Below, one piece after another: positions 24,422-36,528 of a DNA stretch of 64,000 nt. Every line of letters begins with the position of its first letter. Position 1 is the stretch's first letter. Origin of the DNA: Polydactylus sextarius (taxonomy: Eukaryota > Chordata > Actinopteri > Polynemidae); the NCBI GenBank assembly GCA_016801845.1, contig CM028931.1:21174302-21238301 (forward strand). Direction: 5' to 3'. Position numbers and translations under genes: made by a program. The notes under the pieces were generated by a model. That model saw nothing but the letters and a program-made list of their open reading frames with translations, had not been told where the DNA came from and did not search any database.

Positions 24422-24839
24422 ACTGAAATACATTTACACTCTCACGACGTATCAATGAGCGCTAGCTATATCTGCAGTAAAACCATCACACCTTTAGCTT
24501 TTAACGCAAACATGAAAGTTTTAATCTCAAAGTGTCGAACTACTGTTTAAAAAACAACAAGCTTGTGAATGTTGTGTTTACATGAGTTTTAAGTCCTTTA
24601 AGGCTTTAAATGTTATAACTGTGGTGTGGATTCATGCTAACAAACACAAAATAACTACTGTAAACTGTGTGATGTTTCTATATGTTTTGGTTTCATGCTG
24701 CTTTGAGTCTTTAAAAAGTAAAAAATCTTTAATAAAAATGAATTAAAAAGTCTTGACGAACATTTTCGCCTTTTTTAGCTTAAAAATACAGCTTTTGTAC
24801 ATAAAATAGCATAAAAGATATACATTAGTTTCTAATACT

Positions 24840-25640
24840 AATAAAACTTTGTGTTTTGTGCTAACTAGCAACTGTTAGCATGCTAACCTGAATCATTACG
24901 ATTCAGAACGTGGTCATTTTTGGCTCAGCGTATTAGCATGCCAGTGCGCTGTTAGCACCTAGCTCAACGATGTTATTACTTGGTGAAATGTTTAATTTGT
25001 GCTATGCTAACTATCAATATTTCCATTCAACCGTTAGCTTGCTGACCTGTATCCTTTAGAATGTGGTAAACATTAGCATGCTAGTGTGTTGTTAGCACTT
25101 AGCTCGGTGATGTTATTACATGGTCAAATGTAAGTATTTGTTGTTAGCATTTAGCTCAACAATGTCAAATGTTTAATTTGTGCTTTTACAGTTTATTACC
25201 AAAATGCAGAAGCAAGCTGTTAGTTGATAAATGTTAGCATGCTAGTGCACTGTTAGCACTTAGCTCTAATGTTATTATGTGGTCAAATGTTTAACTTCTA
25301 AAATGCTGTTAGCATTTAGTATTTTGCTGTTAGCATATAGCTCAACAATGTCAAATGTTTAATTTGTGCTACACTTTTACAGTTTATTACCAAAAACTTA
25401 GAAACCAGCGGTTATATTTGGTAAACGTTAGCGTGCTAATGCGCTGTTAGCACTTAGCTCAATGATGTAATTACGTGGTCAAATGTTTAACTTAAAATAC
25501 TGTTAGCCTTTAGCTCAACAATGTCAAATGTTTAATTTGTGCTACACTTTTACAGTTTATTACCAAAAACGTAGAAACGAACAGTGATAGTTGGTAAACG
25601 TTAGCATGCTAGTGCGCTGTTAGCATTTAGCTCAACTATT
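24840..25640. repeat. Intergenic repeat, unit about 180 bp, five copies
   Basis: Fills the short MICAL2-PARVA spacer. The unit has AATGTCAAATGTTTAATTTG, CACTTTTACAGTTTATTACC, TTGGTAAACGTTAGCATGCT and GCGCTGTTAGCACTTAGCTC. The last two copies (25370-25640) are the most alike. Confidence 0.8.
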
Positions 25641-26066
25641 TAGTGATTCGAACTTAACGTTTATGGCCCCGCCCACATTTACAGAGACGGTTCTGATTGG
25701 TTGATTCTCTTTGTGGCGCTACGCTGATTGGTGAATTAACTGTTGTGACCGTTAACTTGCTTTAAACGGTTGTATATCGCGACCTCCTGTGGTTTAAACT
25801 TTACGGTTCACTCCTCCGTGTCCCCCCGGGAGGAGAAGCTCCGACCTCCCGCCTCCTCCCTTCACAGCAGCCCGGAGGAGGGGCCACTCACTCCGGCCAA
25901 CTCCGGGAGAAAATGTCTGGAATTCCGTTTCCGCTTTAGGGAGTGGACGGAGATTTTTTTCCCCCTCTCACTCTTCAACTCTCACTATTTCCACGTCAAA
26001 CTCAACTTTATTTTAATATTTTTTGTCATTTTAATACTGGATTAAATCACATTTTTTTTTAAAACA
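25640..26066 (+). promoter_or_regulatory. PARVA promoter and 5' UTR region
   Basis: Non-repetitive stretch between the 24.8-25.64 kb repeats and the PARVA start codon. It holds two inverted CCAAT boxes (ATTGG at 25696-25700 and 25727-25731, 31 bp apart), a spacing often seen with NF-Y, then a GC-rich segment (25815-25930) rich in CCTCC/GGAGG. No TATA box is obvious. The transcription start is not determined. Confidence 0.55.
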
Positions 26067-26202
26067 ATGGCGTCTTCTCCTCAGAAGTCTCCATCGTCTC
26101 CAAAATCACCGACGCCGAAGTCTCCGTCGTCCCGTAAGAAAGACGACTCTTTCCTGGGGAAACTTGGTGGAACTTTGGCGAGAAGGAAAAAGGCTAAAGA
26201 AG
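26067..26202 (+). CDS. parva: PARVA exon 1: N-terminal region with start codon
   Basis: ATG at 26067-26069 in context AACAATGG. It encodes the parvin N-terminus: repeated SPKSP/PKSP motifs (proline-directed phosphorylation sites in this family) and DDSFLGKLGGTLARRKKAKE, a basic patch. Ends in phase 1 (G|gtaaac). Confidence 0.95.
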
Positions 26203-29200
26203 GTAAACGGCTAGCTTAAACAACAAGCTAGCAAAACACATCAAACCGCTAACTTCCACTCTTTTTATACACTTGATTATGAAATTATTTAACTTTAACG
26301 CAACTTTACATCATATCTTCATTAATAAAGTCGCCCTCATTCACATAACTCTACTGCGCAGCCTCATTTCAGGCAGCGTTAGCATTAGCATTTAGCTAAA
26401 AAACGCCATAAAGTTGAAAGGTTTCTCTTGCTGAGAGTGTGTTTTCATGGCCGCAGGCTGCGTCTACATCCATGTAAGGTATTAAACCCTCTACTACTGT
26501 AATGACAGAGGAATGAGGCGTGTGTAAACACAGGCCGCAGCAGCTCTGCCTTTCACATACCAGAGTTGTAACTGTCTTGTTTGTGACCGGAAGTTGTGGG
26601 TTTAACTCCCACAGATGAGGTCAAATGGTCAGAGGTCAGAGGTCAGATGCACAACACCTCAGACTAATATATTAATCAGGTTTGTTTTGCTGTCGGAGGA
26701 TGTGGGAATCGAACCGCCGACCTTCAGATTTGCAAACAATCCAGTTATTCTCAACAGAGTCCTGAAAACAAACTCTGACACGTTGATTTTCCTCGAGAGT
26801 TTAGTTGTTTACGTTCAGTAGTCGTCCACTTTGGTTTGTAAACATGTTAAACTTCAGCGTTTCTATTGATTTAATCAATAGATTGGAACCGAGATGTGAT
26901 ACGATACGATACAAGACGTGATTTGATTCCAGATATGATTTTTTTTTAATATGATTTGAGTCTAGAATCCGTATGATTTGACTTGATTTGATTTGATTTA
27001 GATTGATTCGATTCTAGATACAAATCGCTACCGTTTGATTCGAGATCTGATTCTAGATTCGGTTTCACGTGAGATTCCACTTGATTCGAGACATTATTTT
27101 ATTCTAGATTCGATTTGATCAAACACCAGATATATGGTTTTATTCTGGATATGATTTATTTTATTCTACTTGATTCTAGATACAATTTGATACCGTTTGA
27201 GCTACGATATGTTTTTGATTCAGTATCTTTTCATCTCTAGGAACCTCAGACTGTAAATCTAAACCTCATTGACGCGTCTCCGTGGTTTTCTCTCGACGTC
27301 AATAAACCTCGGAGACACAGATCGTCTCGGTTTACAGCCGATGTTTGACCTTCACCGTTAAAGGTCACGTTTTATCACCGACGATGAATCCGCCGTCTTC
27401 AACGTGCGACTGGTTCTGCTACAGCCACATTAAAACCGGCTGCACGCTGGACCGACGCTGATTAAATGGAATCAAATCAACGTCCCCGCTCACGTACGAG
27501 GGTCGGGACGCGGCGACGAGCTGTAGGATGAAAGACGAGGCTTTATGTTTCAGAATAAAAGCGTTTCTAGACACATAGAGTCGACCGGGGGACGATGTTC
27601 GAGACGTTGGGGACGGAGACATGGGCTGTGGAGCACTGTGTCCTCCAGGTAGGACGTATATTATCATTTACCACGTGTAGAAACAGATGATTAGCGTTTA
27701 AAACCTTAATTATACTTCCTGTATCAGCACTGGCTCGTCTTTTAATAGAACAAGTGATAGTTACTGTAGCATCACGATGTGTTAATTAGCCCGGTGTTAG
27801 CTATAACCTCATACCACGCTGTCAACTGTCAGTGTTTCACCTCTGCTGCTCGTTTTATTTTTACACACACTGAGCTAAAGTCTCTTCAGATCCTAGAGTT
27901 AGAGTTTAGAGCCACAGTTAGCGCAGTTAAATATCCTATTTTGTAGCTTTTAATCAAGATGCGCTAACATCAGCTTGTTTTTATAACCAGCTAAAATCAG
28001 GACGTTAACATATAGTATCATCCAACCCCATGCTAACATTAGCATTTTGTTTAAGAAGCGAAATTTAACATTATGCTAATATTAGCTTGTTTTATAACTA
28101 GCTAATGTTAGGACGTTAACAAATAGCAGGATACAACTTAATGCTAACATTAGCATTTTGGTTAAGAAGCAAAATTTAACATTATGATAATATTAGCTAG
28201 AATTGGCTAAAATCGGGATGTTAATAAATGGTACAAGGCAACTTAACGCTAACATTAGCATTTTGCTTACAAAGCAGTATTTAAGTTCATGCTAAAGTTA
28301 GCTTGTTGTAGAACTAGCTAATATCCAGAATACTAACATAGAATGCTAACATTAGCATTTCGGTTAAAAGCTAGATTAATTTTTTTTGCTAACATTAGCC
28401 TGTCTTATTACTAGCTTATCATGGCTAATAGCTAACACAAAGTAGATATATAATAATATTTACTCACCAACGTCCATCTTATCTAACGCTAATAACATTA
28501 GCTAAAATAACTAGCCAAAACTAGGATGTTAACACATAGCAGGATCCAACCTTATGCTAATGTTAGCTTGTTTTTAAAACAAGCTAATGTTAGGATGTTA
28601 ACAAATAGTATCATGCAAACCCATGCTAACATTAGAATTCTGGTTAAAAAGCAGTTTTCAACTATGCTAACATTAGCGTATTTATAGCTAGCTAAATTCA
28701 GGACATAGACAAATAGTATCATCCCAGCTTATGCTAACATTAGCTTGTTTTATAACTAGCTAATGTCAGGATAAAAGTATAGCAGGATACAACCCCATGC
28801 TATCATTAACTAGCTAAAATCAAAATTTTAACAAATGCTAACATTAGCATTTTGTCTAGAAAGTTATGTTTAAATTTATGCTAACATTAGCTTGTCTTAT
28901 TACTTGCTATCATGGCTAATAGCTAACATCTATTAAAAACTAATGCTAATAGCATTAGCTAACATAGCTAGCCTGATGTTTTTTAATTAGTTTTGAACGC
29001 AGCTTTTAATTTGTAGGAGGATGAAACTTGTTCAAACGTCGGTTTAAATCAGAGGGCTGTGTTTTTACTCTCCGGTCTCAGCGGACAGGAAGTGTTTTCA
29101 TCGATTTTCACAATAAAAATAAGCGGCTAACAGCTGCCACTCGTGTCATCGACGGTTTGTTTAATACTTTTATTTTGAAGCTTCGGTCTCCAGAGTCTCA

Positions 29201-32200
29201 CAGAAACAACAAAGAGGCTGTTTTTCTTTTTTTTTAGTGTCTCATAACTGATGATGTGTGTGGAGTAGGTATGTGTCACTCTGTAGGAATATTCACACAC
29301 ACCCCAGCGTGTGTGTCAGAGTGTGTGTGTGTGTCAGACACAGTGTGTGTGTGTGTGTGTGTGTTTGTTGAGGCCATGGAGCGAACATCCGGTACATTTC
29401 TCTGCCTTCGCTGTAACATCCTCCTCTTAATCAACACCATCCACCATCACAATATGTCTGCATGAACACACACACACACACACACTCACAGCCTCCTCAG
29501 GTATCTGACAGACTGAGAAGAACGGCATGCTGGGAATCTTGTGTGAAGTCCCGCTGTGAAGCAGGAAACGACAGCTCGTTGTTTGTGTGATGTCAGATGA
29601 AGCAGAGGTTTTGTTGTCGGTTGTTTTGTTTCAAATCAAACAAGACAACGTTTTTTTTTTTTAGGAAACTTCTCTTTATTTGTGTCGTCGTTTCCAGTTT
29701 CTGGACCGGTTTAAATAACTAACTAACAAAAGCGACGTGGTGTTCTTATGAAATCGCTAATTTGGCTACATTAGCATGGCTACATTGGCTAATATGGCTG
29801 TGTTAGCAGACTCGGCTACATTAGCTAGTTTGGCTACTTTAGGGAATTTTGCTACGTTAGCAAACTCGGGCTACCTTAGCTAATTTGGCTACATTAGCTA
29901 ATTTGGTGTCCAGATTTTTGACCACTCCATTAGCGCTAACGTTAGCATCTTCTGTCGTAACAACATTGTCCTTCAACCTTCACACTTCTTCCTTAATTAC
30001 CTTAAATTGACTTTAGCAAACTTTGATACATCAGCTAATTTTACTGTGTTTAGTAACTTGACTCTGTTAGCAGATTTGCTATGATAGCTAATTTGGCTAC
30101 GTTAGCAAACTTGGCTACATCAGTTAACTGTTTAGGTAACTCTGTTAGCCAACCTTGTTATGGTAGCTAATTTGGCTATATTAGCATGGTTTTATTGGTC
30201 AGTTTGACTACATTAGCTAACATGGCTACATCAGCTAACTTGGCTACATCAACTAACTTGGCTACATCAACTAACTTGGCTACATCTGCTAACTTGGCTA
30301 CACCAGCTAACTTGGCTGCATCAGCTAATTTAGCTAGATCAGATAACTTGGCTACAGTAGCGAACTTACCCTCTTTAGCTATTTTGGCTACATTAGCTAA
30401 TTTGACTGTTAAGTTACTTGACTCTGTTAGCAGATTTGCCACGATAGCTAATTTAGCTACGTTAGCAAACTAGTCTACATTAGCTAATTTGGCTATATTA
30501 GCACAGCTCCTTTGGCTAACTTGACTATGTTAGCAAACTACATTATCTAACATTGCTATGTTAGCATATTTGGCTAAATTAACTGACTTTTCCATGTTAG
30601 TTCATTTAGCCACGTTAGCACGTTTAGCTGTGACGTCTCGGCTCACACGTTTCTCCGTTAGCGCTAACAGTTGAACCTTTGGTCGCGTTTCTCTGCCGTA
30701 GTTTCCGACCTTCAGGAAGAAGGAATCAACGCCATCAACCTTCCTCTCAGCCCGTCGCACTATGAGCTGGACCCCGAGGACACGATGCTCGGTAAATAAA
30801 CTCTGTCGTTTCTCTAAAAAACGTTTTTATCGACACGAGAAACATCAAAGATCTTACGAGTCTGTTCTCGTCTTTCAGAGGAGAACGAAGTTCGTACGAT
30901 GGTCGACCCGAACTCGAAGAACGATCGCAAACTGCAGGAGCTGATGAAGGTGACGGTTTGATCTCTTAGTTTATTTATTAAAACAGTCAACGTGACTTTA
31001 TGTAAGATCAATAACCTCAATTTAAACGCGTTTAAAGGTGTTGATCGACTGGATAAACGACGTCCTGGTCGGAGAGAGGATCATCGTCAAGGATCTGGCT
31101 GAAGATCTGTACGACGGACAAGTCCTGCAGAAACTGTTTGGTGAGAAAAGAAACCGGATCAAACGAACGTTTCAGATCAATAAACAGTTTTTGTTTTGAG
31201 CAATTTCAGCCGAAACGCTGAAATTTTGACTTTTCGTTTCCGTGTAAAACGTTTGAGAACAAAGTCAGAATCAAATTCTTTCTTAAATCTCAACGTTTCC
31301 ATTAAATTCTTGAAATGCAACATGAACAAATCTTCCTCCTCTCAGTTATTTTGACTATAACCTCAAAATCTAAAATAAAATCTCAACCATAATCTTAAGA
31401 TTTTTGTCTAAAGTCTTTACTAAAAACTCAACTAAAATCTTAAGATTTTGAATAAAATCTCAATTATAATCTTGAGATTTTTATTGTCTAAAGTCTTTAC
31501 TAAAATCTCGACTATAATTCGAGATTTTGAATAAAATCTTGACCATAATCTTGAGATTTTTGACTAAAGTCTTCACTAAAATGTAAACTAAAATCTTGAC
31601 TATAATCTTAACTATAATCTTAAGATTTTGAATAAGATCTCAACTAAAATGTAAACTAAAATTTTGAATATAATCTCAACTATAATCTTGAGATTTTTTT
31701 GTCTACAGTCTTCACTAAAATCTCAACTATAATCTTGAGATTTTGAATAAAATCACAACCATAATCTTCAGATTTTTTCGGCAAAAATCTTAAGATTTTG
31801 TACAAAACCTCCATTATAATCTTGAGGTTTTGACTAAAGTCTTGACTAAAATCTTGAGGTTTTGAATAAAATCTCGACTATAACCTCGACGATAATCTTG
31901 GGTTTTTTTTGTCTATAATTTTCACTAAAATCTCGACTATAATCTTAACTATAATCTTAAGATTTTGAATAAAATCTCAACTAAAATCTTGAGATTTTGA
32001 ATAAAATCTCGACTATAATCTTGGGATTTTTTTGTCTACAATCTTCACTAAAATCTTGACTAAAATCTTAAGATTTTGAATAAAATCTCAACTAAAATCT
32101 TGAGGTTTCGACTAAAGTCTTGAATAAAATCTCGACTAAAATCTCAACTAACATCAACGTTTTGATTTAAACATTTTAATATTTTGTCTTAATTCTCAGA

Positions 32201-35200
32201 ACATAAAATTCCCTCATTTAACTCGATTATCATCTTGAAACTTTGATTGAATCAGATGAAGAAGCAGAGTCAACGTGCTCCTGTTTGTCTCTTTGTTTGT
32301 CTGTTTGTTTGTTTGTTTGTTTGTTTGTAGAAAAGCTGGAGGGCGAGAAGCTGAACGTGGCCGAGGTGACTCAGTCTGAAATCGCCCAGAAACAGAAGCT
32401 GCAGACGGTTCTGGAGCGAATCAACGACTCGCTCAAACTTTCCACCAGGAACATTCGCTGGAACGTCGACTGTGAGTTTCACTAGTGTTGACGTTTACCA
32501 TCAAACAGGAAGTGACGTGTTTAACGTTTCCCGGAGACCGGAACCGGATCCGCATCAGAAAAAAGTCTCAGAAAAGTAGAAACAGTAGAAGAGTTTGTTG
32601 ATGGACGTGGTCTCTTATTTATTAAAACTATGATCTGGAAATTACGACAATAATCTAAAAGATTTAAATTTAATTCTCATTAATCTCGACTATAATCTCA
32701 AATTTTCTATTTTATTTTGAAAGGTAAAATTAAAAATCTTTACTATAATCTAGAATATTTAACCAAATTCTCTGAATTTTTGAATATATTTGACTTAATT
32801 CTGAAAATTTTTGATTAATTATTAAAAATATTTTTTTCTTCTCATTAATCTTGAACATATTTTTTTACATTAATATAAAAATTTACTTTTTTATATTTCT
32901 TTTGGAAACATAATTTTTTTTTTTCAACCATAATCTCAATTTTTTTTAATTTTATTTTTGACTTAAAATTAAAATTTCCACTTTTCTTGAAAATTCTCTC
33001 ATTAATCTCAATTAATCTCTAAACTTTTAACTTAAAATTTTGTCTTAAATCTTGAAATTTTCACGTTAATTTCAGATTTTTGATCAAATTCTCGAAAACG
33101 CGAAATTCTCGAAATTTTTGAATTTTTTATTTTCCTTAAATGTTAAAATATTTGACTTTTGAAACATTTTTTTTTAAATTTCTCTTTTTAATCTGGATTT
33201 AATAGAAGTGTTTATCTAGATATGATCGTTGTATCAATAATACTTTATAAAAATAAAGAGAAGTGACGAGTTTAAGAGCAAAAACCGTTTTAACCTTTAT
33301 TTTGAAGCTGAGTAGTCGAGTCAATGAACAGAAAAGTCTTTTTCTTTTCAATCAATCTGCTTCTTTCATCTCCGTCCGTCACCAGACTCTTTATTGATCT
33401 GGATCGTTTCCTAACACGAGACTGTTTTTCTCGTTGTTGTTGTTGTTGTTGTTGTTGTCGTTGTAAACATCTCTTCAAGGTAACTTTTTGGCCTCTAGTG
33501 TTTGTGTAGTGACAGAACGAGACCTGGTCTCAGAAGACTTTTAATTCTAAATTCCAACGATGGAAATAATAAGAAACGACGACGGGAGAAAAACATAAAT
33601 AAACAAACAAATAAAACAGTTTGTACACAGATCGAATGAAACACTGAGACCATGTTGTTGGAGGTTCAGGGTCTGTGGTGGATCCAGAGGTGGTGCAACA
33701 GGAAGTGGATCGGGTCTGATGTAGAAAGGAAGTGAACTGGTTCTGATGTAGACTGGAAGTGAACCGGTTCAGAACCGGTTCTGATGTAGACAGGAAGTGG
33801 ATCAGGTCTGATGTAGACAGGAAGTGGATCGGGTCTGATTTAGACAGGAAGTGAACTGGTTCTGATGTAGACAGGAAGTGGATCAGGTCTGATGTAGACA
33901 GGAAGTGAACTGGTTCTTATGTAGACTGGAAGTGAACCGGTTCAGAACCGGTTCTGATGTAGACAGGAAGTGAACTGGTTCTTATGTAGACTGGAAGTGA
34001 ACCGGTTCAGAACCGGTTCTGATGTAGACAGGAAGTGGATCGGGTCTGATTTAGACAGGAAGTGAACTGGTTCTGATGTAGACTGGAAGTGGATCAGTTC
34101 AGAACTGGTTCTGATGTAGACAGGAAGTGGATCAGTTCAGATGTAGACAGGAAGTGGATCGGTTCTGATGTAGACAGGAAGTGAACTGGTTCTGATGTAG
34201 ACTGGAAGTGGAGAACCGTTCTGATGTGGACAGGACAGGAAGTGATCCGATCTGATTCAGGAAGTGACCCGGTTCAGCCAAAGATCATTGACTCTATCAG
34301 AACTGAAGAAGACTCTTGGATCAAGGTTTAGATAAAGGTCTTCCAGAGCAACAACCAGTCCAGTTCCTCAGACTCAACCAGACCTGTTGTTGTTATTGGG
34401 TCCTACGGGTCACGTGGGTCTTCGCTGGACTTCTAAACATTGTTGTAGACCAAGTTCATGGAGTCCTCTTAACTCCAAATTCACCAGATCTGAGTCCAGT
34501 TGACTCGTTGAGGATCCGACAAAGGATGTTGGTCCCAGATAGAACAAGACCTCCAGAGATCCGGTAGAGTCCAGGTCCATTGATGGGTTTGGACCTGGGT
34601 TGGTCACAATAAAATACCGACTGGTTTCATTGGTTAAAACGTCAAACAGAAGCAAAAAAGGCTTAAAAAGGTTTTGAATTTTCTTCCATAAGTGACATTT
34701 TCTTTCTCCCGTTTGGCAGCGGTTCACGCCAAGAGCATCGTCGCCATCCTCCACCTGCTGGTGGCGCTGTCGCAGCACTTCAGAGCCCCCATCCGGTTGC
34801 CCGACCACGTTTCTATCCAAGTGGTGGTCGTCCAGGTCGGTGAAAGCGTCGGTCGCCGTCTTACGGTTCCTGTCTTCGTGTATTTTACTCATCTTACTTC
34901 TTCGCTCTACAGAAACGAGAGGGCATCCTTCAGTCCAGGCAGATTCAAGAGGAAATCACCGGCAACACTGAGTAAGCACTCGTCCTTGGTGTGAAATGTC
35001 ACGAAGCTAAACGAGCCGCGCGTCGTTTGGCGATTTAATTACTTCGAGGTATCAGAAGTTCAAAGTTATTATAGAGTTAGTTTCCTTGATTTCTGAATAC
35101 GTCGTCATTAACCCGAAGCACCAATCAAGGTGAAAAGGTTCCACTTAGCTCCGTCAAGCTGTGGGAGGACTCGGCGGGAAGAGCAACGTGACGGTGATGA

Positions 35201-36235
35201 AGGGTTATTAACGCAATGTGGAGCGACAGTCGAGTGAAAGCATCTTAATGTCAAAGTCGACGATTCAGAGGAAAATAACCAGATAAAGTTGTTGTTTTTT
35301 TTTTTGTAACGCGGATTAAAAAATGATCTGAAAAGATGTAAATTGTAAAAAAACCATCCTAGCGTTAGCTTGGTCTAAAGCTTTAATGCTAATGTAAGCA
35401 TGAAGTTAGATTCCACTTTTTAGCCAAACTGCTAGTTTTAGCATTAGGTTAGATCATACCAGTTGTTAACATCCTGATTCTAGCTAGTTATGCAACATGC
35501 TAATGTTAGCATCAGGCTGTATCTTATAGTCTGTCCTAATTCAACCTAGTTTTAAAACAAGCTAATGTTAGCATGAACTTAAATCCTGAGTTTTAGCCAA
35601 AACATGCTAATGCTAGTTGGGATAGTACCATTTGTTAAATATCCTGATTCTAGCTAGTTGCAAAACAGGGTTAATGTTAGCATAAAATGTTCTTGGAAAC
35701 TGATTTTTAGACAACATGCTAATGTTAGCATTAGGTTAGATCATACTATTTGTCAACATCCTGGGATTAGATAGCTAAAAACAAGCTAATGTTAGCATTA
35801 GGTTGGACCCTACCGGTTGTTAACATCTCGGGATTAGCTAGCTATAAACAAGCTAATGTTAGCATTAGGTTGGGCCCTACCGATTGTTAACATCTCAGGA
35901 TTAGCTAGCTAAAAACAAGCTAATGTTAGCATTAGGTTGGGCCCTACCGATTGTTAACATCTCGGGATTAGCTAGCTAAAAACAAGCTAATGTTAGCATT
36001 AGGTTGGACTCTACCAGTTGATAACATCCTAAGATCAGCTAGCTAAAAACAAGCTAATGTTAGCATTAAGTTGGGCCCTACCGGTTGTTAACGTCTCGGG
36101 ATTAGCTGCTAAAAACAAGCTAATGTTAGCGTAAAGTTGTGTGAAAATATACAGATTTTTCTTGCGTCTAATACACACGACAGAAAGGCAGCTGTTGGAT
36201 TTCAACGAGAGATGTAACGGTACACACACACACTT

Positions 36236-36272
<37 letters not shown>

Positions 36273-36489
36273 TTCTTGTTGGCTGTGAGGCTGTCCTGCA
36301 GCCTGACAGCAGCAACGAGGGAGATAACAGCAGGCCAGCTCCCATTTAGTCACGGTAGATGGATACACTGCTAATAACACACACACACACACACACACAC
36401 CTACGGTCACAGTGGAAATACGGTTATTACCACATCACCAGGACTGTTGCCCAGACTTGCCTTCCTTTGCCATCACAGATTACACTGTG

Positions 36490-36528
<39 letters not shown>

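Noticed and set aside
30176..30473. 88- and 95-codon ORFs with hexapeptide repeats on both strands
   Set aside because: An 18-bp intronic repeat keeps frame by chance; no splice or start evidence and no family match.
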